From positions 1-35,294 of the forward strand of contig CAMCWM010000037.1 of NCBI GenBank assembly GCA_945882215.1: DNA of 35,294 nt. The letters run 5' to 3'. Both the position numbers and the translations under genes were made by a program. Numbering within the stretch: position 1 is the stretch's first letter; each line of letters opens with the position of its first letter. Shown here piece after piece: positions 27,601 to 35,294 of this stretch. The notes below the pieces were generated by a model that saw only the letters and a list, made by a program, of their open reading frames with translations, was not told the DNA's origin and made no database searches. The DNA comes from Akkermansia muciniphila (lineage in GTDB: Bacteria; Verrucomicrobiota; Verrucomicrobiia; Verrucomicrobiales; Verrucomicrobiaceae).

Positions 27601-29590
27601 TCCTTGGGATAGTTCTTTCCCCCCCAAAGGCAAAGATCTCGCAGGGAATTATGCGGACACCGCGTGGCACGACAAATTTCCCGACCAAGCATTCATCGAC
27701 CGTTATACAGATGGATTTCCGACGACTGCACCAGTGATGAGTTTCAAGCCAAACAAACTGGGGCTCTATGACATGGGCGGCAATGTCTCCGAATGGGTTG
27801 AAGATTGGTTTGACGCTGAACAGAAAGAGCGGACGGCTCGTGATGGGGCTTTCAATATAGCCGGGCAATCTAGCCTTCGTTCAAGTTCTCGACATCCGCA
27901 GCCGCCATATAACCGTGAGGGACATTTCTTTGGTTTCCGCATCGTCTTAGAAACCCGCGCTCCCGCCAGCACAAGCCCGGCACCGACGCCCACACCAACG
28001 ACCGCCCCACCTTCCGGCTCCACCCTCCTCGCCACCAAGGACAAGCCCTTCACCAACAGCCTTGGCATGAAGTTCGTCCCGGTGCCCGGCACCGACGTAC
28101 TTTTCTGCATTCACGAGACGCGCAAAAGCGACTATGCAAAGTATGCGGCTGAGACGCCAGGAACGGTCAACAGTTGGGAAAAGACTGGCTTTGGCAATCC
28201 GCCCGTAGTGCCTGGGGACGACCACCCTGTGATCATGGTCAGTTGGGAGGATGCAGTGGCTTTCTGTTCTTGGTTAAGCGCCAAGGACGGGCGTAAGTAT
28301 CGTCTTCCCACAGACAACGAGTGGAGTCACGCCGTGGGCATCGGCAGGAAGGAGAAGAAAGACGAAACTCCGGAGAAACTGAGTGGCGGCGAGCCATATG
28401 CGTTTCCCTGGGGAGATGAATTCCCGCCACCACCCAAAGCCGGCAACTATGCCGACACCACCTATGGCGAGGCGAGTCCTGGTGCCGCGCACATGGCCAG
28501 TTACAAGGATGGCTATGCATGGACAGCTCCGGTGATGAGTTTTACTCCCAACCGACTGGGCCTTTATGATCTCGGCGGCAATGTGCTGGAGTGGTGTGAC
28601 GATTGGTTCAACGAAAAGAGGACCGACCGGGTGGTGCGCGGAGGATCATGGTTTGAAGTGCTGCGGCATGGGAACTTGTCTTCCACCAGACGCCATGCAA
28701 GGGATGGGGAGACCGCTCCCGGCAACCGTGACAATCGCATTGGCTTCCGCATCGTCCTGGACACCCGCGCTCCCGCCAGCCCGAGCGGTGCCGCCACCAA
28801 GCCCGCCACTCCGACGCCCACGCCAACAGCCGCCCCGGCCCCTGCACCGGCCACGGCCGCCAAGAGCGACTTCACCAACAGCCTCGGCATGCAGTTCGTC
28901 AAAGTCCCCGGCACCAAGGTGCTCTTCTGCATCCACGAGACGCGGAAGGGCGATTACGCGAAGTATGCGGCGGAGACGCCTGGGGTGGATGAAAAGTGGA
29001 AGGAGGTGAAGGCCGGACCGCTCCCTGTGAGCACGGCGGATGATCATCCTGTGATCTACATTAGCTGGGATCAGGCCGTCGCTTTCTGTGCGTGGTTGAG
29101 CACCAAAGAGGGGCGAAAGTACCGTCTGCCCACCGATTTGGAATGGAGTCATGCTGTGGGCATCGCACGGGATGAAAACCGAAGGAAGGGCACCACACCG
29201 GCGATGCTGATGCAGGGACCCTCGCGTATCTACCCCTGGGGCACGACTGAATGGCCCCCACCCGCAGGTGCCGGAAATTACGGTGACAGCAGCTTACAGG
29301 TGCTGGATGCCAACGCCCAGCCGATCGAAGGTTACACAGATGGCTTTGCGGGCACCGCCCCGGTGATGAGTTTCAAACCCAACAAAAACGGCATCCACGA
29401 CTTGGGCGGAAATGTCTGGGAATGGTGTGAAGACTGGTTTGATGAATCGCAGCAGGGGCGTGTGCTGCGCGGAGGAAGCTACGTTTACAACAACAAGGAG
29501 GGCCTGACGTCCCGCTATCGTATTCCAGCCGCGCAGGACAAGATAAATGGTGGCTATGGCTTCCGCATCGTCCTGGAAACCACCGAGTAA
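24671..29590 (+). CDS. giant Ser/Thr kinase with a lectin-like domain and three SUMF1/FGE-like domains
   Basis: 1639 residues. Kinase domain about 32-285: GRGGMGAVYKG, AIKIL, IVHRDIKPAN, ADFGLAK, and an APE motif, so likely active. Then a Pro/Ala-rich linker, one transmembrane helix (about 350-371, LLLGLGAAAAIGIGAFVMM), a beta-sandwich region (about 440-610, KWVKAFESPKSLESFKGQAEWTQSGIHLTG...), a charged coiled-coil region (about 655-800), and three SUMF1-like repeats at about 858-1095, 1126-1365 and 1400-1639. Each starts FTNSLGM(K/Q)FV and has WLS..(E/D)G(K/R)..RLPTD.EW and GL/GIxDxGGNVxEW. So the kinase is cytoplasmic and the repeats periplasmic. None of the SUMF1 repeats has the paired cysteines of a formylglycine-generating enzyme near the RGGS(W/Y) motif, and repeat 1 has lost RGGS, so they are probably binding modules. 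Confidence 0.92.
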   Translation: MSDPATSTPRTTGGNARWEPPSPAELQEQMPGYTIEKLLGRGGMGAVYKGVQSNLDRTVAIKILPPGVEQEDPSFAERFKNEAKLMARLNNPAVVSVHDFGLTTGGLLYFAMEYVDGTDVSQMIRSQGKLPPEHALAITAHVCDALSAAHELGIVHRDIKPANVLINMKGQVKVADFGLAKIEEPGTHGLTKTGYAMGTPDFVAPEVLMLGSHIDGRADLYAVGVMLYQMLTGEVPRGAFKPATARLPGLDPRFDPIIMKAMQSDREERYQSSTELRRDLDVILTVPLVRQDEPPTSAIPAAQVAQTPAQRSAAQKPPARSAGAPARQPPAHAGEGTRAPVPPKKSSAPLLLGLGAAAAIGIGAFVMMGGDEKAQQSQPTKTQTVTSTATPPIKAREEPKAGDPSGSSLGASKPTAVAASKPPSTTVVQQTAAKGPQPVRLPDPAKWVKAFESPKSLESFKGQAEWTQSGIHLTGTIAPTNSTIQDAAVRLKVKKGTNIGLMLRAKKDNQWSANVKTSQGTANFQVTQDGAKLVLEQFDVPPSVTALEEIDLEFVGVGNILSLSINGVQAHSMVVPAKASTGMIHIFSADGYVRDIAWQSLDGPASAPEKTAAIAAAPVAPPPASSTPSAPASPSLSLPVSSSSPPATTTMAAAPASELDQRLAALDASFQAAVERDANTAFKSNMAALDKLYLGALDRSLATASKGGKLEEALALREEKQRIEKGEGVPSEVDESTQAPGKVPDTLKTLRQTYRSTTAQHEATKAKAMQPLYDKYDQALAAVQTELTKASQLDDAMRVKTVREQIAATRGSDEGSAGTPARTTSTGGAAAPMTEADKRAESARQAQPIRAPLIVGTFTNSLGMKFVPVPETEILMCTHETRRQDYAAFAAETPKVDATWKSQARDGIPCGHGDDHPVVGVNWHDAQAFCRWLSSKEGKTFRLPTDREWSIAVGLGRKEKSARDTTPKSLHNQAPDFPWDSSFPPKGKDLAGNYADTAWHDKFPDQAFIDRYTDGFPTTAPVMSFKPNKLGLYDMGGNVSEWVEDWFDAEQKERTARDGAFNIAGQSSLRSSSRHPQPPYNREGHFFGFRIVLETRAPASTSPAPTPTPTTAPPSGSTLLATKDKPFTNSLGMKFVPVPGTDVLFCIHETRKSDYAKYAAETPGTVNSWEKTGFGNPPVVPGDDHPVIMVSWEDAVAFCSWLSAKDGRKYRLPTDNEWSHAVGIGRKEKKDETPEKLSGGEPYAFPWGDEFPPPPKAGNYADTTYGEASPGAAHMASYKDGYAWTAPVMSFTPNRLGLYDLGGNVLEWCDDWFNEKRTDRVVRGGSWFEVLRHGNLSSTRRHARDGETAPGNRDNRIGFRIVLDTRAPASPSGAATKPATPTPTPTAAPAPAPATAAKSDFTNSLGMQFVKVPGTKVLFCIHETRKGDYAKYAAETPGVDEKWKEVKAGPLPVSTADDHPVIYISWDQAVAFCAWLSTKEGRKYRLPTDLEWSHAVGIARDENRRKGTTPAMLMQGPSRIYPWGTTEWPPPAGAGNYGDSSLQVLDANAQPIEGYTDGFAGTAPVMSFKPNKNGIHDLGGNVWEWCEDWFDESQQGRVLRGGSYVYNNKEGLTSRYRIPAAQDKINGGYGFRIVLETTE

Positions 29591-30011
29591 CCGCTGGCTG
29601 CGCTCCACAGCACACATCACCACGCACGCACCTCGGACCCGTCACGTCGCTGACAGCCGTCGGTCGTGCGGATGACACCCTGGCAAGGCCGGCCCGAAGT
29701 CTTTCAGTCGGCTCCCTGATCATTCTTGGCGGCGAAAACGGCCAATTTTGCGCGGTTGACTGATTTTCAACCGGTTGCGTGCAGGCCGCCGCTGGAAGCG
29801 CGCGCACTTCCGGCAGAACCACGCACGCTACCGGAGGAAACTCGCGTTCTTCCGGCGGAACCACGCGCGCCACCGGAAGAAAATCGCGTTATTCCGGCGG
29901 AACCACGCGCGCCACCGGAAGAAAATCGCATACTTCCGGTGGACCTGGGTGCGTCTGTCTCGCTGCTCTCGGCTCGACATCCCTGATTCCGCATGCTAAA
30001 CACCCCGCCCC
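29591..30011. other. 421-bp gap with hairpin and 42-bp tandem repeats; no convincing gene
   Basis: Between the giant kinase and trpA. The first ~160 bp show nothing recognisable. A short hairpin (GGTTGA at 29754-29759 with TCAACC at 29767-29772) precedes the tandem repeat block. The last ~55 bp before trpA should hold its promoter, but no clear -35/-10 is visible. Several frames are open here only because the repeat length is a multiple of three. Confidence 0.6.
29808..29953. repeat. 42-bp tandem repeat, three full copies plus a partial
   Basis: Units at 29808-29849, 29850-29891 and 29892-29933, then about 20 bp of a fourth. Each unit begins TTCCGGCGGAACCACGCG and continues with CCACCGGAAGAAAATCGC. 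Units 2 and 3 differ only at the end; unit 1 has about six differences. Within a unit TTCCGGCGG and CCACCGGAA pair as a hairpin with one mismatch. Translated on the plus strand it would give a 14-residue repeat (LPAEPRAPPEENRV-like). Confidence 0.9.
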
Positions 30012-30824
30012 ATGTCCGCCCCTACCAACCGCATCGACGCCCGTTTTGCCCAGCTTCGCGCCGCGAAGAAAAAGGCCTTCGTGGCCTATGTCTGCGCCGG
30101 TGATCCCACGCTTGATGCCACGATCGACATCGTTTTGGGCCTGGAACGCGCCGGAGTCGATGTCGTCGAGCTGGGCGTGCCGTTTTCCGATCCGCTGGCC
30201 GATGGCGTGGTCAATCAAATGGCCGCCGACCGTGCGCTGAAGGCCGGAGCGAGCACGCCGGGCGTGCTGGAGATGATCAAAAAGCTCCGCACGAAGTCCC
30301 AGGTGCCGCTGGTCCTGTTCACTTACCTCAACCCCGTCTATACCTACGGCTACGAGCGCTTCCACATCGACGCGGCCGCCGCCGGAGCTGATGGCGTGCT
30401 CGTTCTGGACCTGCCGCCGGATGAAGCAGCCCAAAACACCGAATTGAAGCCCACGCCGGAGCTGCGGCACATCCAGCTCATCGCCCCGACCTCGCCAGCC
30501 GACCGCATCGCCAGCATCGCCAAGAGCGCGGAAGGTTTTGTGTATTATGTGAGCCGCCTCGGCGTCACCGGAGCGCAGGCGGAGATCGCCACCGGCATCG
30601 CCGAGCAGGTCGCCATCATCCAAGCCGCCACGAATGTGCCCGTGTGCGTCGGATTCGGTGTCTCCAATCCCGCCCAGGCCGCCGAGATCGCCAGCAAGGC
30701 CGATGGCGTCGTGGTGGGCAGCGCCATCGTCAAACTCATCGAGCAAAATGGGGCCAGCCCTGATTGCGCCGCGAAGGTGGAAGCCTTCGTCAAACCGCTC
30801 GTCGATGCCGTCCACGCCCTCTGA
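30012..30824 (+). CDS. trpA: tryptophan synthase alpha subunit
   Basis: 270 residues, the normal length. TIM barrel with catalytic Glu53 and Asp64 in VVELGVPFSDPLADG, loop 2 around FTYLNPVYTYG, DGVLVLDLPPDEA, the flexible loop 6 YYVSRLGVTGAQ, and the phosphate-binding VCVGFGVSNPAQAAE. It cleaves indole-3-glycerol phosphate and passes indole to TrpB. No trpB is adjacent; instead dapF follows after 9 bp, so trpA is probably co-transcribed with lysine/peptidoglycan genes. Confidence 0.96.
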   Translation: MSAPTNRIDARFAQLRAAKKKAFVAYVCAGDPTLDATIDIVLGLERAGVDVVELGVPFSDPLADGVVNQMAADRALKAGASTPGVLEMIKKLRTKSQVPLVLFTYLNPVYTYGYERFHIDAAAAGADGVLVLDLPPDEAAQNTELKPTPELRHIQLIAPTSPADRIASIAKSAEGFVYYVSRLGVTGAQAEIATGIAEQVAIIQAATNVPVCVGFGVSNPAQAAEIASKADGVVVGSAIVKLIEQNGASPDCAAKVEAFVKPLVDAVHAL

Positions 30825-30833
30825 TTTACCTCT

Positions 30834-31646
30834 ATGACACTCTCCTTCACCAAAATGAACGGTGCCGGCAATGACTTCGTCATGCTGGACAATCGCGATC
30901 TCAGCCTCGCGCTGACGAAAGACCAGATCGAAAAGCTCTGCGACCGCCATCGCGGCATCGGAGCCGATGGATTGCTCTGCGTGGAACCCGCCACCGACGG
31001 CGGCGACTTCAAAATGCGCTACTACAACGCCGATGGCGGCGAGGCCGAGATGTGCGGCAATGGTGCGCGTTGCTTTGGCCGTTTCGTCAACCTCCTACAC
31101 GACGACAAGCTCAAGCAGATCAAGTTTGAAACGATGGCGGGCATGATCTCCGCCGAATTCGAAGGTGATCAGGTGCGCATCAACATGAGCGCCCCGCACA
31201 ACCTCAAACTCGCGCAAAACCTGCCGGTCGTGGGCACCGATCTGACCGTCCACAGCGTCAACACTGGCGTTCCGCATGCCGTCGTATTCGTGGAAGATCT
31301 CGAAAGCGTGCCCGTGCACGAATGGGGTGCCGGTCTGCGCTATCACGACGCCTTCAAGCCCAAAGGCACCAACGCCAACTTCGTCAAAGTGCTCGCCCCC
31401 GACAGCATCTCCATCCGCACCTATGAACGCGGGGTGGAAGGTGAAACCCTCGCCTGCGGCACCGGCATGGTCGCCTGCGCCTTGATTCATCACGAGCTCA
31501 CCGGCGCAGCCAGCCCTGTGAGTGTCCTCGTCAAAGGCGGTGACACGCTCAAAGTCGGTTTTGAGGAACCGAAGAAGAGCGAATACACGAATGTGACCCT
31601 GTTCGGCCCGGCAGATTTCGTTTTCCAAGGCACGGTTCAACTCTAA
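30834..31646 (+). CDS. dapF: diaminopimelate epimerase
   Basis: 270 residues. The two catalytic cysteines are C74 in EMCGNGARC and C208 in ETLACGTGM; the N-terminal FTKMNGAGNDFV is a family signature. It converts LL- to meso-diaminopimelate for lysine and peptidoglycan, so the cell builds a DAP-type wall. It lies between trpA (9 bp) and dapA (28 bp) on one strand. Confidence 0.97.
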   Translation: MTLSFTKMNGAGNDFVMLDNRDLSLALTKDQIEKLCDRHRGIGADGLLCVEPATDGGDFKMRYYNADGGEAEMCGNGARCFGRFVNLLHDDKLKQIKFETMAGMISAEFEGDQVRINMSAPHNLKLAQNLPVVGTDLTVHSVNTGVPHAVVFVEDLESVPVHEWGAGLRYHDAFKPKGTNANFVKVLAPDSISIRTYERGVEGETLACGTGMVACALIHHELTGAASPVSVLVKGGDTLKVGFEEPKKSEYTNVTLFGPADFVFQGTVQL

Positions 31647-31674
31647 ACTCCACGCCCTTCGCTCCCCGCTTCCC

Positions 31675-32556
31675 ATGTTCGCAGGCACCCACACCGCAAT
31701 CGTCACCCCTTTTCGCAACGGCCAAATTGACGAGGCCGCGCTCAAATCCATCGTCGATTTCCAGTTCGACAACGGTGTGTCCGGCATCGTGCCTTGCGGC
31801 ACCACGGGGGAATCGCCCACACTGGATTACGACGAGCATGAGCGTGTCGTGAAACTCAGCGTCGAGTTCGCCAAAGGCCGCGGCATCGTCATGGCAGGCA
31901 CGGGATCGAACTCCACGCGTGAAGCCATCGAACTCACGCAGGAAGCCGAGGCAGCCGGCGCCACCGCGTCACTCCAAGTCGCTCCGTATTACAACAAGCC
32001 AACGCCTGAAGGCCTCTACCAGCACTTCAAGGCCATCGCCGACAACACGAAGCTGCCGCTCATGCTGTACAGCATCCCCGGCCGCTGCGGCATCGAGATC
32101 GGTCTCGATGTGCTCGTGCGCCTCGCGGAGAATTGCCCGAACATCCGCTCCATCAAGGAAGCTGGCGGCAATCCCGAACGCGTCAGCCAGATGAAGCAGG
32201 TGCTTCCCGCTGATTTCGAGATTCTCTCCGGCGATGACGGTCTTACCCTGCCCTTCATGTCTGTGGGCGCGGTCGGCATCGTCAGCGTGGCAGGCAACCT
32301 GATCCCGAAACCACTCAGCGAAATGGTGCAGCTCGCCCTGAAGGGCGATTACACCGCCGCGTTGAAGATCCACACACGCTACTACCCGCTCTTCGCCGCG
32401 TTCCTGAAACTCGCCACCAATCCCATCCCGATCAAAACGGCGATGGCTCTTGCCGGTCATTGCACCGATGAGCTGCGCCTGCCGCTCGTGGGCATGGAGG
32501 CGGAAAAAGTGGCCGAACTGACCGCCACACTGAAGAAGCTGGGCATCATCAAGTAA
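31675..32556 (+). CDS. dapA: 4-hydroxy-tetrahydrodipicolinate synthase
   Basis: 293 residues. TIM-barrel lyase: GTTGESPTL (42-50), the catalytic Tyr132 and substrate-binding Arg137 in LYSIPGRCG, and the Schiff-base Lys161 in IRSIKEAGG. It condenses pyruvate with aspartate semialdehyde, the first step of the DAP/lysine branch. Pairing with dapF is common and points to a lysine/DAP unit; dapB is not in the window. Confidence 0.96.
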   Translation: MFAGTHTAIVTPFRNGQIDEAALKSIVDFQFDNGVSGIVPCGTTGESPTLDYDEHERVVKLSVEFAKGRGIVMAGTGSNSTREAIELTQEAEAAGATASLQVAPYYNKPTPEGLYQHFKAIADNTKLPLMLYSIPGRCGIEIGLDVLVRLAENCPNIRSIKEAGGNPERVSQMKQVLPADFEILSGDDGLTLPFMSVGAVGIVSVAGNLIPKPLSEMVQLALKGDYTAALKIHTRYYPLFAAFLKLATNPIPIKTAMALAGHCTDELRLPLVGMEAEKVAELTATLKKLGIIK

Positions 32557-32564
32557 TCCAAGCC

Positions 32565-32978
32565 ATGAACACAGCACTCACGCCGACGCAATTCGTCCGG
32601 CGTCTGTGTTTGCTGATGTGCTCACTGCTTTCCACCTCATGCGCCATGCGTTCGAAGCCGGTTGCTGATTGGAACAATCTCAAGATCTGGCATCAAGTCG
32701 CGAGTCATCCGCCAACTTACATACCGACGGGCTATGGTGCCAACCAACCGCGAACCGATCATGACGGAACTTGGTTCACGGATCAGCGGGATGGCAAACA
32801 CATCTTCGTTCCCAAAAGAGCGGTGCGTGGCCTGGAACACGGTGTGCTCACGGGCGAAGCGAAAAAGGCGACGGGATATGATGGCAAAGCACGCCTGTCT
32901 CCAGGACAGAAAATTTGCTGGGGCCTTCTCGCGTTCATCGCTGCCATGGGTCGTACGCAGCTCCCCCCGCCTGACTGA
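32565..32978 (+). CDS. small exported protein, possible lipoprotein, unknown function
   Basis: 137 residues. The N-terminus MNTALTPTQFVRRLCLLMCSLLSTSC is a signal peptide with a possible lipobox (LSTSC, not a perfect match). The rest is polar with many Gly/His/Asp and a hydrophobic stretch near the end (ICWGLLAFIAAMG). It starts 8 bp after dapA. No family recognised. Confidence 0.6.
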   Translation: MNTALTPTQFVRRLCLLMCSLLSTSCAMRSKPVADWNNLKIWHQVASHPPTYIPTGYGANQPRTDHDGTWFTDQRDGKHIFVPKRAVRGLEHGVLTGEAKKATGYDGKARLSPGQKICWGLLAFIAAMGRTQLPPPD

Positions 32979-33032
32979 CTTCAGCAGAAGCTGTGTGCTG
33001 GACAGCATGCCAAGCGTGCGCATCAATGCCGC

Positions 33033-34804
<1,772 letters not shown>

Positions 34805-34850
34805 TTGGTTGCGCAGGCTTCGCGGCCATCCATTCTGCGCGTCCTTTCTC

Positions 34851-35294
34851 ATGGAACACGTTCTCGTCATCACCCGCCAGCTCTTCGATGAGCTGGGCAG
34901 TTTTCAAGGCTTTCAATCCGATGCACCGCGCTACTTGCATGCGATGCTGGCTCCCGGTGCCAATCACTTTATGGAGCGTCCTGCCGCTGAAAAAGATCCC
35001 ACGCACAAGCAACTCATCCCCTACACCATCTTCCATCACGCAGGCCGCTATATCAGTTACACACGTGGGGGCAGTTCCGGCGAGAAGCGGCTCGTGGCAA
35101 AGCGCTCCATCGGCATCGGCGGTCACATCAATCCGGTGGACGCAGGCCAGGACGGACTCGGCGAGACGATGTATTACAACGGCGTCGAGCGCGAGATGGC
35201 CGAGGAACTGGTCATCGGCGGCACACACACTCAGAAAGTCATCGGTTTGATCAACGACGATGCGACGGAGGTCGGCAGCGTGCATCTGGGCGTG
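34851..35294 (+). CDS. NUDIX-family predicted phosphoesterase (cut by window edge)
   Basis: 148 codons are visible from the ATG at 34851 and the frame is open to the right edge. The N-terminus MEHVLVITRQLFDELGSFQGFQSD and the run DPTHKQLIPYTIFHHAGRYISYTRGG match the predicted-phosphoesterase NUDIX group (COG4112-type, from memory). The Nudix box core is visible: GIGGHINPVD...GVEREMAEEL. These hydrolyse nucleoside-diphosphate-linked compounds; the substrate is unknown. It begins 46 bp after moeA. Confidence 0.85.
   Translation, partial: MEHVLVITRQLFDELGSFQGFQSDAPRYLHAMLAPGANHFMERPAAEKDPTHKQLIPYTIFHHAGRYISYTRGGSSGEKRLVAKRSIGIGGHINPVDAGQDGLGETMYYNGVEREMAEELVIGGTHTQKVIGLINDDATEVGSVHLGV

Noticed and set aside
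29808..29953. CRISPR array
   Set aside because: The units are directly adjacent with no unique spacers and no cas genes are nearby.
29726..29986. 86-codon frame with a 14-residue repeat (LPAEPRAPPEENRV-like)
   Set aside because: Other frames and the opposite strand are equally open because the DNA repeat is 42 bp; no start-site or family support. Kept as a repeat, not a gene.

Overview
The window is GC-rich, gene-dense chromosomal DNA that looks like Verrucomicrobiota (Verrucomicrobiaceae-like, for example near Prosthecobacter). I infer this from a secreted Cys-type sulfatase, a Ser/Thr kinase coupled to an ECF-like sigma factor, a giant kinase with SUMF1/FGE-like domains, a Tat-secreted TIM-barrel sugar isomerase-like protein, and an LPS heptose epimerase plus a porin that imply a Gram-negative envelope. 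I see no phage, transposase, rRNA, tRNA or CRISPR array.

Layout. (1) Positions 1-4855, minus strand: cupredoxin/carboxypeptidase-regulatory protein, membrane-bound class III nucleotidyl cyclase, outer-membrane porin and a sulfatase (cut by the window edge) form one directon. (2) aspS runs divergently on the plus strand (4954-6828) and converges on a Ser/Thr kinase -> sigma factor operon (minus, 9948-6878). Copies of a REP-like palindrome bracket that operon. (3) galM and a PP2C phosphatase (plus, 10128-12058). (4) A minus-strand metabolic cluster (16382-12071): SDR, ROK sugar kinase, SIS-domain protein, a MetE C-terminal-like enzyme and two small membrane proteins. (5) A Tat-exported TIM-barrel protein (plus), then a frameshifted remnant of a HipA-like kinase gene (17386-17839). 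(6) A minus-strand 2-oxoacid (pyruvate) dehydrogenase operon, E1alpha-E1beta-E2, followed by 5-formyl-THF cyclo-ligase and prmC. (7) On the plus strand: an orphan 186-aa protein, hldD, a 1639-aa kinase with three SUMF1-like domains, a 42-bp tandem repeat block, trpA-dapF-dapA, two small probable lipoproteins, moeA, and a NUDIX phosphoesterase-like gene cut by the right edge.

Most genes are ordinary housekeeping or metabolism. The unusual content is in signalling: a kinase fused to a glycine-rich repeat, an SdpI-like membrane domain and a signal-peptidase-like domain that has lost its catalytic residues; a kinase carrying three SUMF1 domains that lack the catalytic cysteines; and a porin/cyclase/cupredoxin operon that could couple a periplasmic redox or copper signal to a cyclic nucleotide. 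Several gene junctions are filled with short repeat families that look like genome-wide intergenic elements. Nothing was run against a database; family assignments rest on motif recognition.
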